Positions 54,919 to 63,973 of a stretch of DNA of 64,000 nt are shown piece by piece. Numbering within the stretch: position 1 is the stretch's first letter; each line of letters begins with the position of its first letter. The position numbers and the translations under genes are program-made. The notes beneath the pieces were generated by a model. It had not been told where the DNA came from, did not search any database, and saw only the letters and a program-made list of their open reading frames with translations. The DNA comes from Bosea sp. OAE506 (GTDB lineage: Bacteria; Pseudomonadota; Alphaproteobacteria; Rhizobiales; Beijerinckiaceae): NCBI RefSeq assembly GCF_040546595.1, contig NZ_JBEPOB010000001.1, positions 1,179,001 to 1,243,000 of the forward strand, written 5' to 3'.

Positions 54919-56435
54919 TTCAGGACGACCCGGCCCTCGACCTTGGCATCGATCGTGCCGAGCTTGCGCAGATAGACCATCACCTCATTGGCCATCAGCT
55001 TGCCGTCGGTCAGGCCGATCAGCGTCTTGCCGCGCCCCAGCGCCGTGTAGCCGTCGCCACCCTCCAGCATGAAGTTGTTCGAGGCGACGGTGTATTTGCC
55101 GGCCGGGTCGATCGGCTGGCCGTCGACCGTGACGGCGATGACCCGCGAGCCCTGCGGCTGCTTCAGATCCGCCTCGAATTTCAGGCCGGAGACGACCGGG
55201 AAGCGGCCGGCGCCCTGGGGCGCGTCGCGCAGGCCGTTCTCGAGCGCGTCCTTCACGTCCTTGCCGGTGATCTCGACCATTACGGTGGCATTGCCGAAGG
55301 GCAGCTCGCTCAGCACGTCGCGGCGGGTCAGCTTGTGGCCGGCCGGATATTGCTTGTTGGCGCGAATGCCGCCGGCATTGGTGATGGCTAGCTTGGCCCC
55401 CGTGGCGGCGCGGATGGCGTCGGCGATGAGGTTGCCCATCGCCGCCTCCTGGGTCCGGATGACGCCGGTGCGGGAATCGAGCGGAGAGGCCAGCACGGCG
55501 ACGTCGATGTCGAGCTCCTTCGAGAGCTCGGATTCGTAGCCCTTCACCAGGGCGGCGACCTCGGGATCGGGCGTCGCGGCGCGGGAATCGTTGACGCGGA
55601 AGGTCGGCGTCCAGGAGACCTGACGGGCCGCGCCCTCGCCGCGCACGCTGACGGCGACGTCGATGGCGGTGACGTAGTTGCCCTCCTCGTTGGACTCCAC
55701 CATCACGACCTTGCCGTCATAGGCGATGGCGAGGTCATGATCGTGGCCGGTCAGCAGGATGTCGACGACGCGCGAGCGGACGATCTCGTTGTCCATGGCC
55801 CGGTCGGCATGGACGACCGCGACCAGCACGTCGGCGCCCTGGCTCTTCAGCACCTTGGCCTCGCGGCGCAGCGCCTCCATGGTGGAGGAGAATTTCAGGT
55901 CGCCGGTGTTCGAGATCTGGGGCGTGGGGTCGTAGGTCGTGCCGATGACGCCAACCTTGATGCCGCCGAGTTCGAAGAGCTGCGAATCCTTGTGGCCGGG
56001 CAGCGGCTGGCCGGCGGCGTCGCGCAGGTTCGCGGCGAAGGTGGGATAGGTCTGTGCGGCGGTGAGCTTGAGATAGTTCTCCTTGCCGAAGTCGAATTCG
56101 TGATTGCCCGGCACGAAGACGTCGAGCCCCATCTTGTTCTGCATCGCGACGATATGGGCGCCCTGGTCGAAGCCCGACATCAGCGAGGGCGAGTAGCAGT
56201 CACCGGCATGGCAGAAGAGCAGCGGCACGCCCTTGGCGCGCTCGGCCCTGGCGATGCCCGCCGCCCGGGCGAAGCCGCCGCGGCCCTTGTCGTCGCTCAT
56301 CTTGTAGATGTCGTTGACCAGCAGCAGGGTGAAGGCCGGCGCAGGAGTCTGGGCGATCGCGGCCGGGGCGGTGGCGGCGAGCGCGGCCGGGGCGGCGAGG
56401 ACGCCGAGCGCGTTGCGGCGGGTAAGCTTGGTCAT
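54915..56435 (-). CDS. Bifunctional metallophosphatase / 5'-nucleotidase
   Basis: The 506-residue protein starts at the ATG at 56435 (MTKLTRRNALGVLAAPAALA), a signal peptide ending AIA-QTP. The calcineurin-like domain has LLVNDIYKM, CHAGDCYSPSLMSG, VPGNHEFDFGKENY and LLTGHDHDL, which bind two metal ions. The C-terminal 5'-nucleotidase domain has ITNAGGIRANKQYPAG and FNFMLEGGDGYTAL-like ASNNFMLEGGDGYTALG. It hydrolyses nucleotides in the periplasm. The first motif has Asn-Asp-Ile rather than Asn-Asp-x-H. It is co-transcribed with ung through the GTGA overlap. Confidence 0.93.
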   Translation of the reverse strand: MTKLTRRNALGVLAAPAALAATAPAAIAQTPAPAFTLLLVNDIYKMSDDKGRGGFARAAGIARAERAKGVPLLFCHAGDCYSPSLMSGFDQGAHIVAMQNKMGLDVFVPGNHEFDFGKENYLKLTAAQTYPTFAANLRDAAGQPLPGHKDSQLFELGGIKVGVIGTTYDPTPQISNTGDLKFSSTMEALRREAKVLKSQGADVLVAVVHADRAMDNEIVRSRVVDILLTGHDHDLAIAYDGKVVMVESNEEGNYVTAIDVAVSVRGEGAARQVSWTPTFRVNDSRAATPDPEVAALVKGYESELSKELDIDVAVLASPLDSRTGVIRTQEAAMGNLIADAIRAATGAKLAITNAGGIRANKQYPAGHKLTRRDVLSELPFGNATVMVEITGKDVKDALENGLRDAPQGAGRFPVVSGLKFEADLKQPQGSRVIAVTVDGQPIDPAGKYTVASNNFMLEGGDGYTALGRGKTLIGLTDGKLMANEVMVYLRKLGTIDAKVEGRVVLK

Positions 56436-56709
56436 GCGAGGGAGCCTCTGCTTGAGAACGCCTCCAGAGTAGCAAAGCCTGAGCCATGCTGACCAGCGGA
56501 ACCGGGTGCCGCGCCGCGGCCTCCGCGGCGTCATGTGATGTCGCACCCCTTTGCGCGACACTGGACGAAACTGGTAACTCGTCTAAATCACGGCTGCGGC
56601 GGAGGCGACCGCCCGGGCGATCCGTCGCCACGGGCGTGAATTTCGCATCCGGCCTTGCCGCAAGCCGCGTTCCCGGTCCCCGGCCGGTGCCTGAAGGACA
56701 TCCGCGATC

Positions 56710-57774
56710 ATGACAGTCCAGACCAAGCCGGCCGCCGACATGAGAGCCGTCATGCTCCCGCCCGACCATCCGCCGGTTCGCACCGGGCGCATCGGCGTGC
56801 TGCTGATGAATCTCGGCACGCCCGAGGGCACGACCTACTGGCCGATGCGGGCCTATCTCAAGGAATTCCTCTCGGACCGCCGCGTGATCGAGACCTCGCG
56901 CTGGCTGTGGTGGCCGCTGCTCAACCTCGTGATCCTGACGACGCGCCCCAGCCGCAAGGGCAAGGACTACGCCTCGGTCTGGAACAACGAGCGCGACGAG
57001 GGGCCGCTGAAGACGATCACCCGCTCGCAGACCGAACAGCTCGCGGCGCGCCTCTCTGCCGAGCATGGCGAGCGCCTCGTGTTCGACTGGGCGATGCGCT
57101 ACGGCCTGCCCGACGTGAAGAGCCGGCTGGAGGCGCTGCTGGCCCAGGGCTGCGACCGCATCCTGATGGTGCCGCTCTATCCGCAATATGCGGCGCCGAC
57201 CTCGGCCACGGCCTGCGACCAGGCTTTCCGCGCGCTGATGACGATGCGCTGGCAGCCGGCGGTTCGCGTGGCGCCGCCCTATCACGACGACCCGGCCTAC
57301 ATCAAAGCCTTGGCCGATTCGATGCGTGCCTCGCTGGCCAAGCTCGACTTCGACCCCGAGGTCATCCTCTGCTCCTTCCACGGGATGCCGAAGGACTACC
57401 TGCTCAAGGGCGACCCGTATCACTGCCACTGCGCCAAGACCTGGCGGCTGCTGCGCGAGGAGCTGGGCTACAGCCGCGAGCGCTTCAAGATGACCTTCCA
57501 GTCGCGCTTCGGACCGGACGAGTGGCTGAAGCCCTATACCGACGAGACGGTGAAGAGCCTGGCCTCGTCGGGCGTCAAGTCGATGGCGATCGTGGCGCCG
57601 GGCTTCTCGGCGGATTGTCTGGAGACACTGGAAGAGCTCGATGTCGAGAACCGCGAGATCTTCATGCACAATGGCGGCCAGCAGTTCGCCTATCTGCCCT
57701 GCCTGAACGATTCACCCGCGGGCGTCGACGCGATCGAGGCCGTGGTGCGCCGCGAATTGATGGGCTGGGTCTGA
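56710..57774 (+). CDS. hemH: Ferrochelatase
   Basis: This 354-residue enzyme inserts ferrous iron into protoporphyrin IX, the last step of haem synthesis. RIGVLLMNLGTPEGTTYWPM and RAYLKEFLSDRRVIE form the N-terminal region, SFHGMPKDYLLKGDPYHCHC holds the catalytic His, and APGFSADCLETLEELDVENR the catalytic Glu. FQSRFGPDEWLKPYTDET is also conserved. The 3' end overlaps the convergent hydrolase gene by 85 bases. Confidence 0.97.
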   Translation: MTVQTKPAADMRAVMLPPDHPPVRTGRIGVLLMNLGTPEGTTYWPMRAYLKEFLSDRRVIETSRWLWWPLLNLVILTTRPSRKGKDYASVWNNERDEGPLKTITRSQTEQLAARLSAEHGERLVFDWAMRYGLPDVKSRLEALLAQGCDRILMVPLYPQYAAPTSATACDQAFRALMTMRWQPAVRVAPPYHDDPAYIKALADSMRASLAKLDFDPEVILCSFHGMPKDYLLKGDPYHCHCAKTWRLLREELGYSRERFKMTFQSRFGPDEWLKPYTDETVKSLASSGVKSMAIVAPGFSADCLETLEELDVENREIFMHNGGQQFAYLPCLNDSPAGVDAIEAVVRRELMGWV

Positions 57775-58682
57775 TCCAGGGCAGGTTCCGCCCGGCCGGT
57801 CACGAAATCCGCGACCAGCGCCACAACCCGCGGCGCCGTCAGGATGCGCCGGTGCCCGAGACCATTCTGGGCCTCCAGCCGAACGAAGGGCCCGGCATCC
57901 GCCAGCGCCTGTGCATGGGCGAAAGGCACCTCGCGGTCGTCCCGGCAATGCAGCAGCAGTGTCGGCCCGCCGTAACGCTGCAACTGGGCAGCGCCTGCGA
58001 AGGCGGTGACCGGCACGCCCGCGACCGTATGGATGCGCGCCTCCAGCGCCTGCAGACCGCGCGGGCCGAGCCCGATGCGCGCACCGAACCAGCCCGCGAC
58101 TTCCCGCATCGAGGAAGGCGGCGCGATCAGCACCAGGCGCCTGGCGACAATACGGGGCTGGGCCGGCAGCGTTCCGGCAAGCGCGGCCAGTGCGATCGAA
58201 CCACCGAAGGAGTGGGCGACGATCGCCTCGACCGGGCCGACCGCGCGCGCCACCGCCGCCAGGCTCGCGACCCCGGTGGGCAGGTCGAGGGTCGCGCCGG
58301 TCGAGTCCCCATGTGCCGGCAGGTCGAAGGCGACGACCCTCAAGCCGGCCTTCAGCAAAGGCTTGATGAACGCCGCCATCACCGCCGCCTGCCCGGTCCA
58401 GCCATGCAGCAGGATCACGCAGGGCAACGTGCCGACGCCGTCGCGTTGCGGCGGTTCGAACAGACGCGCGGCGACCGAGCTGCAGGGAAAAGGGACCGAA
58501 AGGGGCGTGCCGGCTTCGAGCCGCGTTGCGAGGGACTTGACCGAGGCGGCCCGATGGTTGCCCTGCTTGGGGCGTGGCGGGGTGCAGAACAGGCGAAACG
58601 CGATCCGGCCGGTCAAGCCGGGGGCCAGGTTTTCGCCGAGGCGGGCCAGAGGCCGCATGAGACGCAGGAGCAAGTCCGACAT
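57690..58682 (-). CDS. Alpha/beta hydrolase
   Basis: The 330-residue protein has an alpha/beta-hydrolase fold: the oxyanion strand CVILLHGWTGQAAVMAAFIK, FDLPAHGDSTG, the nucleophile elbow AHSFGGS (Ser in G-x-S-x-G-like HSFGG), the acid residue near LLLHCRDDREVPF and the His in NGLGHRRILTA. The substrate is unknown, most likely an ester. The start at 58682 is divergent from the marR gene, and operators for that regulator lie 18 bases away, so it is likely under MarR control. The last 28 codons overlap hemH on the other strand, so the C-terminal tail may be recently extended. Confidence 0.88.
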   Translation of the reverse strand: MSDLLLRLMRPLARLGENLAPGLTGRIAFRLFCTPPRPKQGNHRAASVKSLATRLEAGTPLSVPFPCSSVAARLFEPPQRDGVGTLPCVILLHGWTGQAAVMAAFIKPLLKAGLRVVAFDLPAHGDSTGATLDLPTGVASLAAVARAVGPVEAIVAHSFGGSIALAALAGTLPAQPRIVARRLVLIAPPSSMREVAGWFGARIGLGPRGLQALEARIHTVAGVPVTAFAGAAQLQRYGGPTLLLHCRDDREVPFAHAQALADAGPFVRLEAQNGLGHRRILTAPRVVALVADFVTGRAEPALDQTQPINSRRTTASIASTPAGESFRQGR

Positions 58683-58699
58683 GATGCTGACCTCGATTT

Positions 58700-58713
58700 G
58701 TTCAATGCTGAAC
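58700..58713. promoter_or_regulatory. MarR-type operator, first palindrome
   Basis: GTTCAATGCTGAAC is a palindrome (GTTCA-N4-TGAAC). It lies in the intergenic region between the hydrolase gene and marR. Confidence 0.7.
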
Positions 58714-58719
58714 GAGTAT

Positions 58720-58733
58720 GTTCAATGGTGAAC
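58720..58733. promoter_or_regulatory. MarR-type operator, second palindrome, overlapping the marR start
   Basis: GTTCAATGGTGAAC repeats the first palindrome, exactly 20 bp downstream, or about two helical turns. It covers the marR ATG at 58725. Confidence 0.7.
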
Positions 58734-59207
58734 AAAAAGCAAGAGGTCGTCGCGGTCGAGACGGCCGGCCCGGTTCGCCCCTGGGATCTGCCGCGTTTCC
58801 GCAACTGGATCGCCGTCGCGCGCGTGCACCAGCTCTGGAAGAAGGTGTTTGGGGAGGCGCTGGCGCCGCTCGGCATCCAGGTCGCGCATTACGACGTGCT
58901 GGCCAATATCGCCCATGTGCCGGGCCTGACGCAGCAGGCGCTGGCGGAGAAGCTGCTGGTCGGGCGCAGCGCGATGAGCATGCTGCTGCCGGAGCTGGAG
59001 CGGCGCGGGCTGATCGAGCGGCGGGCCGACGAGGCCGACCGTCGGCTGCGCCGGCTCTGGCTGACGCCCGAAGGGCAGGCGCTGACCGACCGGGCCATGG
59101 CGATCCATGTCGAGCGGCTGGAGGCGATGATGACCGTTCTCAGCGATGCCGAATGCGATGCCGTCGGCGAGATGATGCGCCGGATCGCGGCCTCCATGGC
59201 CCGCTAG
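58725..59207 (+). CDS. MarR-family transcriptional regulator
   Basis: The 160-residue protein starts at the ATG at 58725 (MVNKKQEVVAVETAGPVRPW). The winged helix-turn-helix spans VPGLTQQALAEKLLVGRSAM followed by SMLLPELERRGLIERRADEA, with the wing DEADRRLRRLWLTPEG. It presumably binds the two palindromes around its own start and controls both itself and the divergent hydrolase gene. The start codon lies within the second palindrome, so repression by blocking the promoter is likely. No ligand is evident. Confidence 0.92.
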   Translation: MVNKKQEVVAVETAGPVRPWDLPRFRNWIAVARVHQLWKKVFGEALAPLGIQVAHYDVLANIAHVPGLTQQALAEKLLVGRSAMSMLLPELERRGLIERRADEADRRLRRLWLTPEGQALTDRAMAIHVERLEAMMTVLSDAECDAVGEMMRRIAASMAR

Positions 59208-59226
59208 GCAGAGCGCGGGGCACGAG

Positions 59227-59254
59227 AAAGGGCCGCTCTCGCGAGCGGCCCTTC
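59227..59254 (-). terminator. Hairpin terminating the porin gene (possibly also marR)
   Basis: The stem AAGGGCCGCTC with GAGCGGCCCTT surrounds a tcgc-type loop. Reading the minus strand, it is followed by TCTCGTG with a short T-run at its base. Confidence 0.65.
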
Positions 59255-59276
59255 GGGGTAGACGGTAGGAGGCGGC

Positions 59277-60194
59277 TTACTTCGCCGGGGCGAAGATGCC
59301 GAGGCTGCTCGCCGTGATGTCGAAGGAGAGCGTGCCGACGACGGTCGGGCCGCACCATTTCGAGCTGGCCGAGCCGCTGATCACGCCGCGCGGGTCGGTC
59401 GTGTTCAGGAAGCACTCGCGCTTCGACAGGTTGGTGTCGTGGTAGCGAACGTCGGCCGTCAGGTTCTTGTAGGTGTAGGAGACACCCGCGTTCCAGTAGA
59501 GATAGTCGGGCAGGTTGGTCGGCGGCGTCGTCGACCAGATCGCCTGGTTGGTGCGGCCGAGCCAGTAATGGCCGAACTCGCCGGAGACCGAGAGGCCCTC
59601 GAGGAAGGGCAGGGCGTATTTTGCGGTGATCGAGGCGTAGGTGCCGCTCGCGCCGGTGCCGAGCCAGTCCCAGGCGTAGAAGACGTTGGCGCCGACGGTC
59701 AGGCTGTCCTTGTAGGTGTAGGAGACCTTGCCGTAGACCTCGGTGTAGTCGGTGTTCTTCGGGGTCCAGAACACGCCGGCGGGGAAGATGAACTGCTTCT
59801 CGCCGGGGTAGTAGTACTGCCACACGCCGAAGTCGAAGGTCAGGTCGCCGAACTTCGGACGGATACCGGCGTAGAAGTCGATCTCGGCGTCTGGACGGGT
59901 CACCAGGTCGAGGTTCGAGGCGTAGACGCCGGCATAGACCAGGTTGTTGTAGAACTGCAGCTCGACGCCGCCCTGGATGGCGGGCTTGCGGTCGGTCTGC
60001 GAAATGCCGCGGAAGTTGTAGTCCGTCATCGCCTTCACGCTGATGGCGGCGTCGATCCAGGTGATGCTCGGCGGGATCGGGGCGACGGGGGCAGCCTTCC
60101 GGCTCGGCAGATCCGCAGCCTGCGCGGCGCCCGCGAAGGCGGCGAGGGACAGGGACAGACCCGTGACCGAAGACCTCAGGATATCAAAGACCAT
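59277..60194 (-). CDS. TorF-family putative outer-membrane porin
   Basis: The 305-residue protein starts at the ATG at 60194 with GGAG six bases away (an adjacent ATG at 60197 is too close). The signal peptide ends AAQA-ADLPSRKAAPVAP, the usual opening of rhizobial outer-membrane proteins. It has many amphipathic beta-strands with aromatic girdles, such as TDYNFRGISQTDRKPAIQGG, VYAGVYASNLDL and SYTYKDSLTVGANVFYAWDW. It has two Cys near the C-terminus (KRECFLN and KWCGPT) that could form a disulphide. The substrate is unknown. A terminator follows. Confidence 0.88.
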   Translation of the reverse strand: MVFDILRSSVTGLSLSLAAFAGAAQAADLPSRKAAPVAPIPPSITWIDAAISVKAMTDYNFRGISQTDRKPAIQGGVELQFYNNLVYAGVYASNLDLVTRPDAEIDFYAGIRPKFGDLTFDFGVWQYYYPGEKQFIFPAGVFWTPKNTDYTEVYGKVSYTYKDSLTVGANVFYAWDWLGTGASGTYASITAKYALPFLEGLSVSGEFGHYWLGRTNQAIWSTTPPTNLPDYLYWNAGVSYTYKNLTADVRYHDTNLSKRECFLNTTDPRGVISGSASSKWCGPTVVGTLSFDITASSLGIFAPAK

Positions 60195-60304
60195 CATCTG
60201 CTCCGTGCGCGTCGGCGCGCCCCTTTGCGCGCTTTCGTCACAATGAAGCCGCTTACTCGCCATTTTGGGCAAGACGAGCTTTTCGCCACCTTGCCTGCCG
60301 AATA

Positions 60305-60331
60305 AGCAAAAGCCCCGCGAAGCGGGGCTTT
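60305..60331 (-). terminator. Rho-independent terminator after the L,D-transpeptidase gene
   Basis: On the minus strand AAAGCCCCGC pairs with GCGGGGCTTT around a tcgc-type loop, then TTGCTTATT follows. It serves the gene ending at 60404. Confidence 0.75.
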
Positions 60332-60403
60332 CATGCCTTCGAAATCGACGAAGCCGACGAAGCATCCGCCGGTGTGGCTTTCAAGCCACGCCGGCAGCGT
60401 CGC

Positions 60404-61843
60404 TCAGCGCGTCGTCGGCTGGCTGGCGAAGGCCGCGGCCGGCTGGTCGAGCTGGCTGGTGCGCAGCTTGTCGGCGCGGCGCGGCGGCAGCGGTGCAACG
60501 ACCTCGGTCGGCGACGCGGGCACCACGGAGGCGACAGGCGCCGCGGCGCTCGCCTCGGCGGGCCTTGCGCCGATCACCGGCACGAAGCTCAGCGCACGGC
60601 GGTAGAAGGGCTCGCTCTCGGCCGAGGCCGTGCCGAAGGAGCCGGTGGTGACGGGTTCCGGGGCGGCGGCGCCCGGCTGGACGCGGGCGAGCTGCGTGGT
60701 GGCCGCAGCAGCCGGCGCGACGCGGGGCGCCTCGGCGCGGGCCGGCTCGGCCCTGGCGGTTTCGGGCTTCGCCTGTTCGGGCTTGGCCGCCGGCTCGGCG
60801 CCGGCTGCGGCGACCGCGGCCAGCACGACCTCGTTGTCGGCCGATTCCGCCCGGATCGTCGCCTTCGGCTTGCCCTTGTCGTCGAGCACGACGACGCGCG
60901 GACCGGTCGTCAGAGCATCCGGCCGGCTGACGCCGACGTCGCGCGAGGCCCAGGAGACGGAGCGGTTCAGCGAGTCCGAGCCGTTGGCGACGAGCGTGCG
61001 CTTGAAGGAGCCGTGCTGGTCGCCGTCGTCATAGATCAGCTTGATCGCCGGCGTGCCCTTGGCGACGAGGGCCGCGACCTGCGTCTCGTCCTGCTGGCGC
61101 TTGCGCTGCACGGCCTGGACGACGCTGGGATCGCCATTGCCGTTGAAGACATAGCGGCCGCCATTGACGCCGACCTGCGGCTCGTCGCCCGTGACCTCGA
61201 AATAGTCGGTGCCTTCCTTCAGGTTCTTCCAGAAGGCGATGTTGGAATCGAGCCGGTGCTTGGCGAGGTTCTCCGGCGTCATGCGGAAGGGCAGGGCCTG
61301 CATCTGCACCGCCCTCTGCCCGGCGTTATGCGCCTCGCGGACGAGGGCGTAGATCTCGCCGATCTGGTCGTCCGTCATCGAATAGCAGCCGGCCGAGGAG
61401 CAGGCGCCGTGCACCATCAGGTGCGAGCCGGTGCGGCCATGGGCCCGGTCGAAAGCGTTCGGATAGCCCATGTTGAAGGAGACGTAATAGGAAGAGTTCG
61501 GGTTCATCTGCGCCGGCGAGATGGCGTAGAACCCTTCGGGTGCCATGCGGTCGCCCTCGCGGACCTTCGGGCCGAGCTGGCCGGACCAGCGGCACATCGG
61601 ATAGGTCTTGAGCAGGGCGTACTGGCCGTTGGCCTTGCGCTTCCAGATCTCGAGCTCCGACTCCTTCTTGTAGGAGCGGATCAGGATGGGCTGGTCCTTG
61701 CTCATGCCCTTCTCGGACATCAGCGTGTAGGTCGCGGACGGGATCGGAATGTTGTGCCGGGCGGAGCCGCGGTAACGGTCTTCCTCGCAGGCCGCCAGGG
61801 ACAGTGCAACGAAAGCTACGAGCGCGAATTGCTTCAATGCCAC
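60404..61843 (-). CDS. Murein L,D-transpeptidase family protein (YafK-like), lipoprotein
   Basis: The 479-residue protein has a lipoprotein signal with lipobox LSLAAC (Cys19). The YkuD-type catalytic domain (about residues 40-190) shows IRSYKKESELEIWKRKANGQ, GFYAISPAQMNPNSSYYVSF and the active site HLMVHGACSSAGCYSMTD with the nucleophilic Cys in SAGC. This variant of the motif is found in the YafK/DpaA branch, which cuts or makes links to meso-diaminopimelate in peptidoglycan. The C-terminal third is rich in Ala, Pro and Glu and probably unstructured. No tail motif is recognised. Confidence 0.9.
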   Translation of the reverse strand: MALKQFALVAFVALSLAACEEDRYRGSARHNIPIPSATYTLMSEKGMSKDQPILIRSYKKESELEIWKRKANGQYALLKTYPMCRWSGQLGPKVREGDRMAPEGFYAISPAQMNPNSSYYVSFNMGYPNAFDRAHGRTGSHLMVHGACSSAGCYSMTDDQIGEIYALVREAHNAGQRAVQMQALPFRMTPENLAKHRLDSNIAFWKNLKEGTDYFEVTGDEPQVGVNGGRYVFNGNGDPSVVQAVQRKRQQDETQVAALVAKGTPAIKLIYDDGDQHGSFKRTLVANGSDSLNRSVSWASRDVGVSRPDALTTGPRVVVLDDKGKPKATIRAESADNEVVLAAVAAAGAEPAAKPEQAKPETARAEPARAEAPRVAPAAAATTQLARVQPGAAAPEPVTTGSFGTASAESEPFYRRALSFVPVIGARPAEASAAAPVASVVPASPTEVVAPLPPRRADKLRTSQLDQPAAAFASQPTTR

Positions 61844-62017
61844 GTCGTCATATCCTCGAAGGGCCGGCCAGGGCCTGACCTCTGACTTCGCAAGGCGGCC
61901 AAATTGTGCCCGCCAACGTGTTGTAGAAGCGTTAGCCTTGAAGCTTCCTTACCACAACGGGCGGCCACAAGGCCATGGTCAAGACGAGGTTAAGGGCCGC
62001 ATCGCCGGCCTGGCCCC

Positions 62018-62971
62018 TCAGAGATTGCGGCCGATGGCGAGAAACTTCTCGGCGCGGCGCTCGACGAGTTCGTCCTGGGACAGCCCCGCCATCTCCTGCA
62101 GGGCCGAGGCGAGCGCATCGCCGGCACGGCCGATCACGGCCTCGCGGTCGCGATGGGCGCCGCCGGTCGGCTCGCTGACGATCCGGTCGATGATGCCGAA
62201 TTTCAGCAGGTCCTGCGCAGTGATCTTCATGCCGGTGGCGGCGTCCTGGGCGCGCGCGGTGTCGCGCCAAAGGATCGAGGCCGCGCCTTCCGGCGAGATC
62301 ACCGAGTAGATCGCATGTTCCAGCATCATCACGCGGCTGGCGGCCGCGATCGCGATGGCGCCGCCCGAGCCGCCCTCGCCGATGACGAGCGCGATGCTGG
62401 GCGTGCGCAGGCCAAGCCAGGTCTCCGTGGAGCGGGCGATGGCCTCGGCCTGGCCGCGTTCCTCCGCCTCGATGCCCGGATAGGCGCCGGCCGTGTCGAC
62501 GAAGCTCAGCACCGGGAGGCCAAAGCGGTCGGCCAGCTCGACCAGGCGCACCGCCTTGCGATAGCCCTCGGGCTTGGCCATGCCGAAATTGTGCCGGATG
62601 CGGGTCTCGGTCGAATCACCCTTCTCCTGCCCGATGACGCAGACGGGCTCGCCCCGGAAGCGGCCGAAGCCGCCGACGATGGCCTCGTCCTCGCCAAAGG
62701 CGCGGTCACCGGCGAGAGGCGTGAACTCCTCGATCAGCGCGGCGCAGTAATCCTTGAAATGCGGGCGCTGCGGATGGCGGGCAACCAGCGTCTTCTGCCA
62801 GGGCGTCAGCGCGGCATAGAGTTCCTTCAGCGCCTGGCCGGCCTTGGCGTCGAGCCGGCCGATCTCGTCAGCCAGCGCGTAGCCTTCGCCCTTGGCCTGG
62901 AGAACCCGCAATTCGTCGGCCTTCGCCTCCAGTTCGGCGACCGGTTTTTCGAAATCGAGATAGCTTCGCAT
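62018..62971 (-). CDS. accA: Acetyl-CoA carboxylase carboxyltransferase alpha subunit
   Basis: The 317-residue protein starts at the ATG at 62971 (MRSYLDFEKPVAELEAKADE). AccA transfers the carboxyl group from carboxybiotin to acetyl-CoA, making malonyl-CoA for fatty-acid synthesis, as an alpha2-beta2 tetramer with AccD. The crotonase fold is shown by GQEKGDSTETRIRHNFGMAK, VDTAGAYPGIEAEERGQAEA and GEGGSGGAIAIAAASRVMML, where the Gly pairs form the oxyanion hole. The frame is open to 63013 without support. AccD is not in the window. Confidence 0.96.
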   Translation of the reverse strand: MRSYLDFEKPVAELEAKADELRVLQAKGEGYALADEIGRLDAKAGQALKELYAALTPWQKTLVARHPQRPHFKDYCAALIEEFTPLAGDRAFGEDEAIVGGFGRFRGEPVCVIGQEKGDSTETRIRHNFGMAKPEGYRKAVRLVELADRFGLPVLSFVDTAGAYPGIEAEERGQAEAIARSTETWLGLRTPSIALVIGEGGSGGAIAIAAASRVMMLEHAIYSVISPEGAASILWRDTARAQDAATGMKITAQDLLKFGIIDRIVSEPTGGAHRDREAVIGRAGDALASALQEMAGLSQDELVERRAEKFLAIGRNL

Positions 62972-63077
62972 CGTGGTCCAGTTCAGGTTCCGCGCCGGGA
63001 GGTCCCTGCGCATCGAGCGTCATGCGGAACCGGGCTCGCGAAAAGCGGCGGACCTTGGTCGCGCGGCGGGTTCTTTG

Positions 63078-63845
63078 TCAACCCGGCGGGAGGCGGTCCG
63101 GATCCCTGCCGATGCGCGGGGCCGGGGTGGGCTGCGGCAGCAGGATCGGGCGGAAGGCGAAGCTGCGCCGCGTCGCCCGCAGCGGCACGCGGCGATAGAC
63201 CTGCTTGGTCGCGTCGATGACGTGGACGCCCGCGAAGGGCAGCGCGAGGCTCGCGCCGAGACGCTCCCAGGCGGCTGCCGAGCGCATCAGGAGCCGCCGG
63301 CGCAAGGGCGGAACATAAAGCGCCTCGCGCCAGCCCTCGGGCGAAAACTCGGCCGAGCGCATCAGCGCTTCGATCTGGGAGCGACTGAAGGGACGTCCCT
63401 GGCCGAAGGGTGTGCCGTCCATGCGCGCCCAGAGCCCGCGCCGGTTGGGCACGACGAGCATCAGCCGACCGCCCGGCGACAGCACGCGGCCGACCTCCTC
63501 GATCAGGTCGTCGGGGCTTTCGGTCTCCTCCAGCGCATGGACGAGCACGACACGGTCGATCGAGGCCGTGGGCAGCGGCAGCAGCGTCGGCTCGACCAGA
63601 GCGGAGGCCGAGAGGCCCTGATGGGGCCAGTTCACCACGCCCTGCGCCGCCGGCATGAAGGCGATCACCCGCTCGGCATCCATGCCGAGCACCGAGAGAT
63701 AGGGGGTGGCGTAGCCCAGCCCGAGCACGCGCTGGCGGGTGCAGTCGGGCCAGAAGCGCAGCATGGCCGTGCCGATGAAGCGCCGCGCGACATGGCCGAG
63801 CGGGCTGGCGTAGAAGCTGCGCAGATCGGCGACGTCGAGCGGCAT
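63078..63845 (-). CDS. Class I SAM-dependent methyltransferase
   Basis: The 255-residue protein starts at the ATG at 63845 (MPLDVADLRSFYASPLGHVA). A Rossmann-like methyltransferase core is shown by RVLGLGYATPYLSVLG (SAM-binding motif I), IDRVVLVHALEETESPDDLI (motif II/III) and VLSPGGRLMLVVPNRRGLWA. It resembles methyltransferases that lie beside gloB in this order. The substrate is unknown. The C-terminal tail (RIGRDPDRLPPG) is basic. It is divergent from the gene starting at 63974. Confidence 0.88.
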   Translation of the reverse strand: MPLDVADLRSFYASPLGHVARRFIGTAMLRFWPDCTRQRVLGLGYATPYLSVLGMDAERVIAFMPAAQGVVNWPHQGLSASALVEPTLLPLPTASIDRVVLVHALEETESPDDLIEEVGRVLSPGGRLMLVVPNRRGLWARMDGTPFGQGRPFSRSQIEALMRSAEFSPEGWREALYVPPLRRRLLMRSAAAWERLGASLALPFAGVHVIDATKQVYRRVPLRATRRSFAFRPILLPQPTPAPRIGRDPDRLPPG

Positions 63846-63973
63846 GCGTCGCTGAGATGTGATGTCGCCGCGGGCTCCGCAAGGGCAGGGATGCCGCCGC
63901 GCGTGCCGGCGGGCTGGTGCCGGGCGGCGGCATTGGGTATGCGCGACAGGCAAACGGCTTTCCGGAGGCCCCG

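Noticed and set aside
56655-59207. An 850-codon plus-strand frame that contains marR at its end
   Set aside because: The part before 58725 overlaps hemH in another frame and the hydrolase on the other strand. Only the last 160 codons match a protein family.
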